A stretch of 64,000 nt of DNA, taken from positions 85,519,939-85,583,938 of the forward strand of contig OZ038379.1 of NCBI GenBank assembly GCA_964036045.1, read 5' to 3'. The position numbers were made by a program, and so were the translations under genes. Origin of the DNA: Eutreptiella sp. 'Long Island Sound 2002'. Its lineage: Eukaryota; Euglenozoa; Euglenophyceae; Eutreptiales; Eutreptiaceae. Shown piece by piece: positions 13,701-24,857 of this stretch. The stretch's first letter is position 1; each line of letters starts with the position of its first letter. The notes below the pieces were generated by a model. It was given only the letters and a program-made list of their open reading frames with translations. It did not search any database and was not told the DNA's origin.

Positions 13701-16700
13701 ATGCTGCGCCCCTGCGCAGCCCCACGTTACGCCTCTGCTCAGCCCCGCGCTGCGCCCCTGCGCAACCCCACGCTGCGCTCCTACTCAGCCCCACGCTGCG
13801 CCCATGCGCAGCCCCACGCTGCTGCGCCCCTTCACGGCCCCATTCCGCGCCCCGGCGCAGCCCCACACTGCCGCGCCCCTGCGCAGCCCCACACTGCGCC
13901 CCTGCGCAGCCCCGCACCGCGCCCCCGCGCAGCCCCACGCTGCGCCCCTGCGCAGCCCACCGCTGCTGCGCCCCTGCGCAGCCACACGCCGCGCCCCTGC
14001 GCGGCCCCATGCCGCGCCCATGCGCGGCCCCACGCTGCGCTCCTGCGCGGCCCCACGCTGCGTCCCTGCCGAGCCCCGCGCTGCGCCCCTGCCCAGCCCC
14101 ACGCTGCGCTCCTGCGCAGCCCCACGTTACGCCCCTGCTCAGCCCCGCGCTGCGCCCCTTGCGCAACCCCACGCTGCGCCCCTACTCAGCCCCACGCTGC
14201 GCCCATGCGCAGCCCCACGCTGCTGCGCCCCTTCACGGCCCCATTCCGCGCCCCGGCGCAGCCCCACACTGCTGCGCCCCTGCGCAGCCCCACACTGCGC
14301 CCCTGCGCAGCCCCGCACCGCGCCCCCGCGCAGCCCCACGCTGCGCCCCTGCGCAGCCCACCGCTGCTGCGCCCCTGCGCAGCCACACGCTGCACCCCTG
14401 CGCGGCCCCATGCCGCGCCCATGCGCGGCCCCACGCTGCGCTCCTGCGCGGCCCCACGCTCCGTCCCTGCCCAGCCCCGCGCTGCGCCCCTTCCAAGCCC
14501 CACGTTGCGGCCCTGCGCAGCCCCACGCTGCGCCCCTGCGCAGCCCCACGTTACGCCTTTGCTCAGCCCCGCGCTGCGCCCCTGCGCAACCCCACGCTGC
14601 GCCCCTTCACGGCCCCATTCCGTGCCCCGGCGCAGCCCCACACTGCGCCCCTGCGCAGCCCCGCACCGCGCCCCCGCGCACCCCCACGCTGCGCCCCTGC
14701 GCAGCCCACTGCTGCTGCGCCCCTGCGCAGCCACACGCCGCGCCCCTGCGCGGCCCCATGCCGCGCCCATGCGCGGCCCCACACTGCGCTCCTGCGCGGC
14801 CCCACGCTGCGTCCGTGCCGAGCCCCGCGCTGCGCCCCTGCCCAGCCCCACGCGTCGCCCCTGCGCAGCCCCACGTTACGCCCCTGCTCAGCCCCGCGCT
14901 GCGCCCCTGCGCAACCCCACGCTGCGCCCCTGCTCAGCCCCGCGCTGCTGCGCCCCTGCGCCACCCCACGCTGCGCCCCTGCGCAGCCCCACGCTACTGC
15001 GCCCTTGCACGGCCCCATGCCGCGCCCATGCGCGGCCCCGCGCTGCGCCCCTGCGCAGCCCCGCACCGCGCCCCCGCGCGGCCCCATGCCGCGCCCATAC
15101 GCGGCCCCACGCCGCGCTCTTCCGCGGCCCCACGCCGCACCCGTGCGCGGCCGCACGCTGCACCCCTGCGCGGCCCCACGCTGCGCCCCTGCGCAGCCCC
15201 ACGTTACGCCCCTGCTCAGCCCCGCGCTGCGCCCCTTGCGCAACCCCACGCTGCGCCCCTACTCAGCCCCACGCTGCGCCCATGCGCAGCCCCACGCTGC
15301 TACGCCCCTTCACGGCCCCATCCCGCGCCCCGGCGCAGCCCCACACTGCTGCGCCCCTGCGCAGCCCCACACTGCGCCCCTGCGCAGCCCCGCACCGCGC
15401 CCCCGCGCAGCCCCACGCTGCGCCCCTGCGCAGCCCACCGCTGCTGCGCCCCTGCGCGGCCACACGCCGCACCCCTGCGCGGCCCCATGCCGCGCCCATG
15501 CGCGGCCCCACGCTGCGCTCCTGCGCGGCCCCACGCTCCGTCCCTGCCCAGCCCCGCGCTGCGCCCCTTCCAAGCCCCACGTTGCGGCCCTGCGCAGCCC
15601 CACGCGGCGCCCCTGCGCAGCCCCACGTTACGCCTCTGCTCAGCCCCGCGCTGCGCCCCTGCGCAACCTCACGCTGCGCCCCTTCACGGCCCCATTCCGT
15701 GCCCCGGCGCAGCCCCACACTGCGCCCCTGCGCAGCCCCGCACCGCGCCCCCGCGCAGCCCCACGCTGCGCCCCTGCGCAGCCCACTGCTGCTGCGCCCC
15801 TGCGCAGCCACACGCCGCGCCCCTGCGCGGCCCCATGCCGCGCCCATGCGCGGCCCCACGCTGCGCTCCTGCGCGGCCCCACGCTGCGTCCCTGCCGAGC
15901 CCCGCGCTGCCCTCCTGCCCAGCCCCACGCTGCGCCCCTGCGCAGCCCCACGTTACGCCCCTGCTCAGCCCCGCGCTGCGCCCCTGCGCAACCCCACGCT
16001 GCGCCCCTGCTCAGCCCTGCGCTGTTGCGCCCCTGCGCCACCCCACGCTGCGCCCCTGCGCAGCCCCACGCTACTGCGCCCTTGCACGGCCCCATGCCGC
16101 GCCCATGCGCGGCCCCGCGCTGCGCCCCTGCGCAGCCCCGCACCGCGCCCCTGCGCGGCCCCATGCCGCGCCCATACGCGGCCCCACGCCGCGCTCTTCC
16201 GCGGCCCCACGCCGCACCCCTGCGCGGCCGCACGCTGCACCCCTGCGCAGCCCCACGCTGCGCCCCTGCGCAGCCCCACGTTACGCCCCTGCTCAGCCCC
16301 GCGCTGCGCCCCTGCGCAACCCCACGCTGCGCCCCTGCTCAGCCCCGCGCTGCTGCGCCCCTTGCGCCACCCCACGCTGCGCCCCTGCGCAGCCCCACGC
16401 TACTGCGCCCTTGCACGGCCCCATGCCGCGCCCATGCGCGGCCCCGCGCTACGCCCCTGCGCAGCCCCGCACCGCGCCCCTGCGCGGCCCCATGCCGCGC
16501 CCATACGCGGCCCCACGCCGCGCTCTTCCGCGGCCCCACGCCGCACCCCTGCGCGGCCGCACGCTGCACCCCTGCGCAGCCCCACGCTGCGCCCCTGCGC
16601 AACCCCGCGCTGTACCCCTGCGCAACCCCACGCTGCTGCGCCCCTGCACAGCCCCTACGCAGCCCCACGCTGCGCCCCTGCGCGGCCCCACACTGCTGCG

Positions 16701-16830
16701 CCCCTGCGCAGCCCCACACGGCTCCGCCCCCGCACCGCACCACGCTGCGTCCCTGCGCAGCCCCTACGCAGCCCCACGCTGCTCCCCTGCGCGGCCCCAT
16801 GCCGCGCCCCGGCGCAGCCCCACGCTGCGC
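4776..16830. repeat. GC-rich minisatellite array 1
   Basis: About 12 kb of tandem 23-bp and 26-bp monomers built around CTGCGCCCCTGCGCAG followed by CCCCACG. Many units carry an extra CTG. Each typical monomer holds the inverted repeat CTGCGC-CCCT-GCGCAG. The plus strand is strongly C-rich. Both monomer lengths equal 2 modulo 3, so the reading frame rotates with every unit and all three plus frames stay open for kilobases, giving Ala-Pro-Arg-Cys-rich ORFs of up to 2,937 codons that I do not accept as genes. Higher-order repeats include a 2,788-bp tandem duplication (4997-10573) and an approximately 1,077-bp repeat within 14186-16233. Confidence 0.95.
4997..10573. repeat. 2,788-bp tandem segmental duplication inside array 1
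   Basis: The segment from about 4998 to 7785 is repeated from about 7786 to 10573 at a constant offset of 2,788 bp with only a few substitutions (for example CCCTTGCGCAG near 5310 against CCCCTGCGCAG near 8098). Similarity falls away beyond about 7790 and 10575. This is a recent duplication of an already diverged array. Confidence 0.9.
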
Positions 16831-17569
16831 CCTTGCCGCCGGTCCCGCAGCCCACAGAGGGGCCCTCATCGGGAGCGCCGGCGCCCTTGCACACGCGCCC
16901 CCCGCAGCCTGGCTTGCGCGGCGCGCGTGCCCCCGGCGCGCCCGCCGACCCCATCGAGTGGGGCTCTCAGGGCCGCCGCCGACCACCGGCCGGTCCGCCC
17001 GCGCCGCCCCGCGGCCGCCACGGGCCCCGCACCCGCATGGCGCCGCCTCCGCCTCGGCCACCCGCCGCTACCCACGCGCCCGGCCCAGGCCTGAACCCCC
17101 CCGCCGACCATGCCGCGCGGCCACCCGCACACGGGACACAGGGACGGGCACCAGGGGATAGACCATACATAGTCCCCGCCCCCTCCACCCCCCTTACTCC
17201 ACCTCCGCACAGGACGTAGCCCCCTCCCATGTCGCGGGGGAGTGGCGGCTGGAAGCAAGGGGGACCGGTGCCCCGCGGGTCCCCGGACAGGTGGTCCCTG
17301 CATCCCGCCCCCCATCCCGCCTCCGTTTCGCACAGGTGCGCACGTCCTCCCCCCACGGCGGGGGAGGGAACCAGGGTCACATGGACAGGTGGTCCCTCTC
17401 ACAGCGACGCCGCTACCCCTCCCCCCCACAGACAGAAGGCGGAACCCCCCCCTCCCCCGGTCGTCGTCGGCACACGCCCGGCCAGCGTGACGCCGGCCGA
17501 CTGCTCCCTTGCGCCCTGCCCAGGGAGAGCGTGTCTGGCAATTTCTCCCGCCGGCACGTGCTGGGTGCC
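16831..17569. other. GC-rich right flank of minisatellite composite 1
   Basis: Non-monomeric GC-rich DNA that follows the array and is repeated at about 55209-55951. It ends with the segment GCACGTGCTGGGTGCC before a (CAA)n tail. I see no credible coding region; open frames are Pro/Ala/Arg-rich on both strands. Confidence 0.7.
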
Positions 17570-17577
17570 ACAACAAC

Positions 17578-17653
<76 letters not shown>

Positions 17654-17658
17654 TATAT
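17570..17658. repeat. (CAA)n tail followed by (TA)n
   Basis: Six CAA units (17570-17588) close the right flank and run straight into TA dinucleotides. The same CAA-to-TA junction closes the second composite at 55952-55972. The full-length LINE copy B starts where this TA tract ends. Confidence 0.95.
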
Positions 17659-19109
17659 CTATATACCTCAGGGGAATGGGGGACCCAAAGGGGAAACCCC
17701 CCCCCCCACTGCAGCCTCGCCCTGTGCTTGCGTCGTGCTTGCGTCGTGCCTGCGACATGCGTGCTACAAAGAGAGGACGACAAGGGCCCCCCCCCCCCCC
17801 CCCCCCACACACACCACCGCCCCCCCGAGGGTTGGGGATGACGGTAGCGGAACGCGGACCCCCCCCCGAGGACGACGCGGCAGGGTGGGGAGGCAGCGGA
17901 GAGAGGGAGCGGGACGGACCACACGACCGTGCCCAAAGGGAGCACGAGCCGTGCAAGCCCCAACGGGGGGACCACCGGGGGTGCGACCGCAGGGTAGGTA
18001 GGGCGACGACGGGAGCCACACGGCAAGCCCCCCCCCCCCACCTGCAGAGGGACACGTGCCGCGCCTCGTGCCTGCACCGTGCTCGCGACGTGCTTACGCC
18101 AGGGGACAGGAAGCGAGGAAGCGAGGAGACAGCGAGGGGACATGGGGGGGGGGGGGCAGAGGACACACCGAAACGCCGGGGGGAGAGACGAGTGGCGAGC
18201 GGTGGGAGTAAAAAAAAAAAAACAAAGGACACCAATGCGCCAGAGCCGGGGCAGACAGCAGGGGCAGACGGGACACGACAGGAACCAGGAAGCACGGCAA
18301 GGGGCGCGGGAAAGGGGGACACCCCTGGGGAAGGAAGCTGGGAGGCAGGGACCAACACCGCAGCGAACGGGGGGGGGGCTGGGGTGGCAAGAGCCCGCAA
18401 AAGACGTTGGTGAGGTACCCGACCTCAGGGGTTTGGGCCCCCCCCCGGTGTCCGTATCGGCCCCACCTGAGCACAGGCAATAAGGTGGGTTACGCCCGGG
18501 ACCGTTGGCCAGCGGCCCGAGGTGGCACCGGCCTGGGCGGGTGGCCAATGGGCCTGACCAAGAGCACTCCCCACGGCACGTACTGCGGTTCGTGTCCTGG
18601 GAGGGGCTGCCGGTAGGGCACACCGTCCATCGGGGTAGGCAAGAGGCGCGCCTATCCCGCAAGGACTCCCCAGAGACCCACAGTGTACCCAACCCCGGTT
18701 TGGGGAAGGGCCGACGTACCTGGTTACGGCGCAGGTCCATTTGTACGGAGCGGGTACAAATGGACGGCCCGTACAACAGAGTTACACCCTCAGGGGGAGT
18801 GCATGCATCGGCCCCCCCGTGGGGAAACTCCCGGAGGGAGGGACCAGAGCCAGCGTCGGGCGCCCCCCCCCTCCCCCAACCCTGCTTGGCAACACACCCA
18901 CCAACAACCGGGTTGAACCAAGGAGCACACCTAGGGGGCAAAACCGCGGGCAAAGGAACACGAAAGGGAAGGGGGGGGGGGCGCGCAAGAGGGGTGGGCA
19001 ACTGTGTCTTGCGAAGTGTCGTGCATCATGAGGCCGGCAGCGAGCGGGACGGGCCACAAAGTCCACCCGTTCTCCCATGTCCATAGCTCACACAACCTTC
19101 GTTAGCTAA
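17659..19109 (+). promoter_or_regulatory. LINE copy B 5' untranslated/promoter region
   Basis: GC-rich sequence between the end of (TA)n and the first ATG of the ORF1-like protein. Two related segments (about 17690-17770 and 18020-18110), each a long C run followed by GTGCTTGCG/GTGCTCGCG-type repeats, suggest a degenerate tandem repeat, as is often found in LINE 5' regions. It contains a perfect 12-bp hairpin at 18735-18765. No promoter element can be named from sequence alone, and no protein-like ORF stands out. Confidence 0.5.
18735..18765 (+). other. Perfect 12-bp stem-loop in LINE 5' region
   Basis: Arms GTCCATTTGTAC (18735-18746) and GTACAAATGGAC (18754-18765) pair perfectly around a 7-base GGAGCGG loop, 344 bases upstream of the ORF1-like ATG. 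It stands out because its stem is AT-containing within very GC-rich DNA. Confidence 0.8.
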
Positions 19110-21407
19110 ATGTCGCTATCTGTCCCCACCAATCCCGCGGAGTTGCCAGCCTTCCGGCGACGTGCCCGGCGCCTGGTAGACACGGTGTCCGATCTCGTCA
19201 GACACGGGCCGCACACGTATGCGGCGTTCCAGGCGCGCGTGGACGCGGACCGTCCGGCCAGGGACAACGGATGGGACCACTTCGTCGACGTCTGCTTGCG
19301 GCAGATGTTGGCCCGCCATCCCCACCCGTACAACGCGCCTAACGTTCGGGCGCGGCTCGCAGCGGGCACGGTGCCGTTCGGGGTGCACCTGCTCAACCGA
19401 CTACTCCGATGTCTACAAGATCCCGGACAGCTCGAGGACGCGCAGCGCGGGCGGCCCCCAGTGGGACCGGCGGGGCGGCCGGGGTATGCGGCGCCGGGTG
19501 CGTTTCCGCTGCCGCCGCCCCCGTGCCTCGGGCCCATGCCCTTTCCGCCTTTTGGGGCTCACCACCACCACCAACTCCATCTCCATCACGTACTTCATCA
19601 CCCCGTCAGGTTCCCCATGATGCAGCATCACTTCCAACACCAACACGTACACCCGGCGGCTGTGCCACAGCTCCCCGTCCACCTTCACCATCACCATCAC
19701 CCGGCGGCTGTGCCACAGCACCCCGTCCACCTTCACCATCACCATCACCATCACTGTCCGCACCAGCATGTGGAGTACCCGCATCCCCTGCCCCAGCAGC
19801 ACCCACGGCCGCCTCAGCACACGGTACCGGTGCCGGTACCGGTACCGGTGCCTGCGCCGGGGCGGGGCGCCCAGCAGCTGGGGGTGTCGCAAGGGTGGGC
19901 ACGTGGCGTGCCCCCGGGCGAGGCGGGGAGAATGGGGGCGCCTGCGGCTGCGCCACCCCTGGCGGTGCCCCAGCCGGGGCATACTGCGGCGGGGTCTCCA
20001 CCGCGGACGGTCCCGGTGCCGGATCCAGCCGTGCCGCACATGGCCCCGCCCGTGGTGCCGACGGGGCCTGAGCCGGTGGTGCCGGCTGGTGGTCCACCCC
20101 CGACGCGTGGGATGCAGGGCGCAGCCCCCATGGGCAAGCCTACGGCGGGGGAACAGGCGGGGGATGCGGCGCAGGAGGCGGCAGTGGCCGGCCCGCGAGA
20201 CATCAGCAAGCTGCTCGCGCAGGCCCTGGAGGCGTACCGGCGGACAGCCGCGGTGGGTGATGGAGCCGCGCCGGAAGGGCCGGGGAGGGGGGCTGACGCC
20301 GCCGAGCTGATCGCGCAGGCGCTCGCGGCTGTCGCCCCGAGGGCGGAAGGGGCCAAGGAGAAGCCGTCGGAGGTGGTTGCTTCGGGGGGACAGGACGCGG
20401 GGCGGGGTGTGCCGGAGGTGCAGACACCGGCGTAGGGCGGCGGGATCGTGGAGCCCAGTGGGAGCCGTGCCAAGGGGGAAGGAGTGGAGGACTGGATGTG
20501 GGAGTGGCGGGAGTGGCGCCAGGTGGCACCCGGTGAGCCGTGTCCGGCGGGGCTGGCGTACATCATGGACCTCCATGCGGGCACCAGCTGGGCCCGGCTT
20601 CCCGACAACCTGCGGGCACGGCTGGACGCGGCGGAGGGGGCAAGGGGCGGAGGCGCTGACGAGCGGCCTCTGGCGCCCTTTCCGCCGCGGCCGGACACGC
20701 CGCCGGCGATGGTTGCGGCTGGGGAAGGGGCGGAGGAAGAGTAGGAGGTGGAGGAAGTGGAGGACGAAGAGGCGTACGGGCCCGGTGAGTCAGCGCTGGC
20801 CCTCATGTATGAGGACGACGCCGGGCCCGACGTCTACGCCGGCATGGACGTGGACCCGGCCCACGCGCCGCTGCGGCCCATGCCCACTGCGGTGCCGCCC
20901 CCTCCCCTGGGGAGCCGTGAGTAGCGGCACTGCAGGTACCATGCGGCCGAGGGTGCCCACAGGCACCACCTCATGGGTACGGGGCAGCGGGAGGCAGGGA
21001 TGCTGGCGAGCGCCATGGAGCGCTACGAGCTCCAGCGCCCAGGGCAGGTCGCCCGGGAGGTGGCCCTAGTGGCCGAGTCCCCGGGCGACGGCCAGGTCCG
21101 CTGTGTCTAGCTGGGGGACGCGGCGGTCCTGGGTCACCACGTCGGTGATGTTCGGGCGGCCGAGCCCCAGGAAGGCCTCCCCCTGTCGGTGCGCCTGTCC
21201 GTGGGGCGCCTGCTGGACGAGGCAGGGCTGGAGGACGTGCGGCGGGACGAAGGCCTGTACGTGGCCTTGTGGCGAGGTGGGGCTGACGCTTGGCGTCGCG
21301 AGCAGCCCGTGCGGCCCCTCACGCCCGAGGCGCTGGGATCCCATGCGCTCCTGGTGGCGGTGCACCCCGAGGGTGCAGAGTGGTCAGCGCGGACCGCCTG
21401 CTGCTGA
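19110..21407 (+). pseudogene. LINE ORF1-like His/Pro-rich protein (interrupted)
   Basis: The first ATG-opened frame of the element. Residues 1-105 are predicted globular and helical with many Arg, Leu and aromatic residues. About 140-225 form a His-rich stretch with HHHHH runs and two copies of a VPQ-PVHLHHHHH unit. Next come VPVPVPVP and Pro/Ala-rich linkers, then two similar helices (SKLLAQALEAY and AELIAQALAAV, near residues 370 and 400). A TAG at 20433 ends the first 441 codons. The same frame continues sensibly (WMWEWREWRQ..., acidic EVEEVEDEEAYG) past TAGs at 20742, 20922 and 21108 to a TGA at 21405, just beyond a frame change. The position in the element suggests an ORF1-type RNA-binding or accessory protein, but no known RNA-binding domain is recognisable. 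The first TAG may be a genuine end. Confidence 0.6.
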
Positions 21408-21807
21408 CCGGGGATGGGGTGGTCCTCGTCCCCACCTCCGGCAGCTACCGCCTTGAGAGCCGCGGCGGTGACCTCAAGCTGCTGGTGGCACGCGCCTCGA
21501 CAAGAGCGCCGCCCCCAAGGGGTCCGAACACGCGGTCCCGGTGGGGAGTGATGAGGAGACAGGCCGTGACGGTGACGAGGTGGGGCGGGAGCAACCCACG
21601 GGGGAGGAGCAGCAGCAGGATCAGCCGGAGGTGGCCGGGGAGGAGGTGGACGTGCAGGCCATTGTGGCGGCGGCCCTGGCGAGGTTCACGGCTGCCGCGA
21701 GCCCGCCGCCGGCGACGGAGGCACTGGAGGAGGAGGACCAACGCAGGAGGGGTGAAGAGGCACAGAGCGCCGTGGAGCAGGACGAGGAGCTGGAGATCGT
21801 GGGGTGA
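21380..21807 (+). pseudogene. LINE: acidic Glu/Gln-rich continuation in shifted frames
   Basis: Protein-like sequence resumes in another frame near 21380 (SADRLLLTGDGVVLVP), then shifts again near 21480-21495 to a highly acidic stretch (GSDEETGRDGDEVGRE, EEQQQDQPEVAGEEVD) ending EELEIVG at a TGA (21805). It links the ORF1-like region to the CCCH finger. Two frame changes within about 100 bp point to decay or consensus errors. No function is recognisable. Confidence 0.45.
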
Positions 21808-21809
21808 AG

Positions 21810-23204
21810 GAGGCGCGTGAGGTGGGTCCACGGGAGCTGGGAGTGGCGTACAAGGCTGGGCCGAAGACGGGGGAGGTGGAAACCTGCAGGCACTAGGCCA
21901 AGTGGTGGTGCATGCGGGCAGATGCCTGCCGGTTCGCCCACCCCCAGCCGCCGGTGCCGCGGGGAGTACCCCAAGAACTGCTCCTGATCCTCCAGGCCAT
22001 GGCCCGTGTGGGGGCCCTCAGCCTAGACCGCAGCCAGGGCCACGGCCGGGGCCACGGAACGTTGCTACAGGAAGTGGTGGTAAAGGCGCAAGGAGGAGGG
22101 CTCCCAGCGGTGGGGTATGCGGTGGAGAGTGGGGGCTTGACCGAGTGGGCGGTGGCGTTGCCATGTGGCATGGCGGCCCTGCTCACTCCGTTCCCGGTGG
22201 TCCCGTGGAGGGACATGGTCACCGTCCAGGAGGCCAACCTGGGGTTGGTGTGCACGTGGCACACACATCTTGCCGGCATGGTTCCTCGCGAGTGGCAGGC
22301 TAAGGCGGTCATGACGTACCTGTCCTGGTCGTTGCCGGCAGCGCCGGGTGCGTGGGCGCAGTGATGGGACAGAGCGCTCAGCTGGGCGAGGGAGGGCAGT
22401 GCTGTGGCGGCCTGCCCTGACCTCCCGCGCGAGCCCGTCTCAGTCCAGCCGTGGACTGTCTCCCTGCATCTCCCCACGGTGGCGGCTCGTCTTGCGGCCA
22501 CGGACCCGGAGGTTTTGCTGCTGGGAGACCGCGAGGGGCCAGGGTTTCGCCTGGGCCGGGGGCTAGAGGTTCGCACTGCCCGCCTCCCCAGCCCTGTGGA
22601 CAGGGACATCCTGGAAGGACTCCGGTTCACGCGGGCTGACGGGGCAGATGTGTGGACCGCCGTCCATCGCCGGCTCCCAAACGCATGGCCCCAGGTGTTC
22701 CGGCCCCCTGGTCACGAGCGTTTGGTGGGACTGGAATGGCGCGTGTGGGCCACCAACAGCCCGTGCCCGCCGGTAGTGGTCCTGCCCAGGAGAACCAGCC
22801 ACCCCAGCTGGGAGACAGTGGCGGTCTTGTGGGGATGGGTGGCGGTCCGTGGGACCGTTGGCCACGTCTTCACTGCCCCACGGGGCACGGTGATCGAGAC
22901 CGACGGGGGGACGGCGTTGCAGCTCGCGGCAGAGCCCCTGACCACGCATGTGCTGGTGGCTGTCCTCCAATGGGGAGCCGACAGGCTACAGCCCTGGCGC
23001 AATCCGGTCGCTAGAGCTGTCTGGCGCGACCTGCCGGTCCTTAGGGCCGCCGTCTGTCCAAGAGGAGCAGGGCGGCATCTCCCGGGCGCACTCCCCTGGC
23101 TGCGGGACTGCGGAAACGCCTCTCCCCCGCCAGCTCAGTTGCGGGGCGCCCTGGAGCACCTGTAGTCCAAGCCCAGGCACCACTTCCTGGTGGCTGCGGA
23201 CCAT
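21810..23204 (+). pseudogene. LINE: CCCH zinc-finger protein segment
   Basis: A frame beginning near VKEAREVGPRELG carries a textbook C-x7-C-x5-C-x3-H finger. The ligands are Cys 21885-21887, Cys 21909-21911, Cys 21927-21929 and His 21939-21941. CCCH fingers usually bind RNA, so a role in element RNA recognition is plausible. The third residue inside the finger is a TAG (21894). The frame then stays open for 150 codons to a TGA (22362, probably from TGG, since flanking codons give AQ-W-D) and on for another 267 codons to a TAG (23163). The downstream region is rich in Trp, Leu and Val (for example ETVAVLWGWVAVRG) and looks like a folded domain I do not recognise. The frame changes at a G run at 23205-23208. 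Confidence 0.6.
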
Positions 23205-24852
23205 GGGGTTGGAGCTCAGCGACGACGTGGTCGCGCTGGCAGCCGACATGGTGCAGTGCCTGGCCCCCCACGCCATGATGCTCCCGAGGGAGGGGTGGGA
23301 GGGCCAGCAGCACGACCAAACCCCGGCTGCCCTCCTCATTGCGAGGTACGTCGGGCTGGGGGGCTCGGAGGCGGTGTACCTCGACCGGTCGGGGACGCCG
23401 AGCATGCGGCACTGGACGGCCCACCACCTTGTGGCCCCCAACATGCGGTTGACCGTGGACCCGCTGGACCGGCCTGTGGTGTCGGGGGCCCCGCCCCAGT
23501 GGCCGCACACATGGGACATGGGGGTCCGGACGATGCGCATGGCACCCAGGGGCCAGAGGGCCGGGTGGCCGGGTGCAGAGCATCTGCTGGCGGAGGCCCG
23601 GGCGGCACAGGTGCAGCAGCCAGCCGGCAACACCAAGGACTGTGGCGTGTGCGCCCTCATGTCCGCCGTCGGTACCCTCCTCAGGGTGCCGAGGCCGGGC
23701 AACCTCGTGTCCGCGCTGGATAGGCGGTGGGTGGCGGCGGTGGTCCTCAACAGGGACATGGGGCCCATCGCGCGTCCGCCGTCCCTGGGGGAGCTGCCTG
23801 CAGCGGTGTTGGATGCCCTACCGGCGCCCCGCACACCCTTGGACGTGGCGGACGTCTAGCACAGCGTGGGGTTGCCCTGGGCGCGCATGCAACATGCGCT
23901 GCTGTGTATGGCGGCGGCAGCGGACGGGGGGATGTCCATGCTGATGACGGTGTCCCTGCAGCACGTGCAAGCCGCGATGCAGCAGCAGCGGATGCATGCC
24001 CCCCAGCCGTGGGAAGAAAGCGCCAAGCGGTGGCTGAGCGTGGAGAGCGTGCCTCCCACCCATACGGTAGGCGTGGCGGATATGGGGCGGCTTGTGGTGT
24101 TGGAAGGGGCGGAGTATTGGGCCTGTGTTCGGGTGGAAATAGGGGGACTGGAGTTGGTCGTCGTCACCGCGTGCCGGCTCAGGAGGCAGCAGTCCAGGGG
24201 CCCATCCTGCTACCGGGTGTTCCGGGAGTGCCTCAGGGAGGTGGGGCCGGTGCGCAGGGCACACAGGTGCACAGCCGAGGACATCCCGCCGGCGCCGGCG
24301 ATCTTCGTGGAGGTCACGCGACCGCCGGCAATCCATGGGCAGGACGTCTGGCCCATAGCCCCGAGCAACATGTGGCAGGCTAAGCAAGCAGCTGTCATGT
24401 GCAGGGCGCTGCAGGGTCACGCAGCGGCCCTCCCCAGGGCCCCGGCAGCGCAGTCCTCCAGCAACAGGCCGGCAGCCTCGCTGGCACTGCTGCATAGCGT
24501 GTCGCGGGCGTGGTGCTGGGTTGTGGCGGCATTGGAGCCCCACTCCTCGGCACTGCGCCTGCACGATCGCGGAGAGGGCTCGGTGCTCACGGTCCGCTCC
24601 GCCGACCTGGAGGCCCTGCACCTTAGTGCACTGAGTGGCGACAGGGGCGAGGCGCTGTACCTCCAAGGGACCGTGGCAGGCGCGGCCGCGACACGCTTCC
24701 GCCGGCAGAGCGGAGGAGATGCCCTCCGCCTGGTCATGGCGGAGAACATGGGGATGTGGCTCCGGGCGTTCTCCACGTCCAGGTGGAAGGTCGAGGGCGA
24801 CCGGGAGAAGTTCGCCGACGCGTGGCGCCGCTGGGTGGAGGACAGTTTCCCG
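23205..24852 (+). pseudogene. LINE: Ulp1/C48-like cysteine protease region
   Basis: After the G-run frame change the sequence reads GLELSDDVVALAADM and then shows a protease-like order of motifs: MRHW (His codon 23410-23412), TVDPLDRP (Asp 23458-23460), then QQPAGN followed by TKDCGVCALM (Cys 23641-23643). His-Trp, Asp, Gln and Asp-Cys-Gly in this order and spacing are characteristic of the Ulp1/adenain (C48-type) papain-fold proteases; Gln is two residues further from Cys than usual. Such a protease could process the element polyprotein or act on a host SUMO-like protein; both are inference. A TAG at 23857 interrupts the same frame, which continues to a poly-G run at 24852-24859 as an unrecognised region of about 330 residues. 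Confidence 0.5.
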
Positions 24853-24857
24853 GGGGG

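Noticed and set aside
4776-16830. CRISPR-like direct repeats
   Set aside because: There are no unique spacers of uniform length, the context is eukaryotic and there are no cas genes; this is a tandem minisatellite.
8281-17094. Open reading frame of 2,937 codons (and many of 300-1,500 codons) rich in Ala, Pro, Arg and Cys
   Set aside because: It runs through the 23/26-bp minisatellite; all plus frames are open and rotate among the same three peptides, so openness reflects composition rather than selection.
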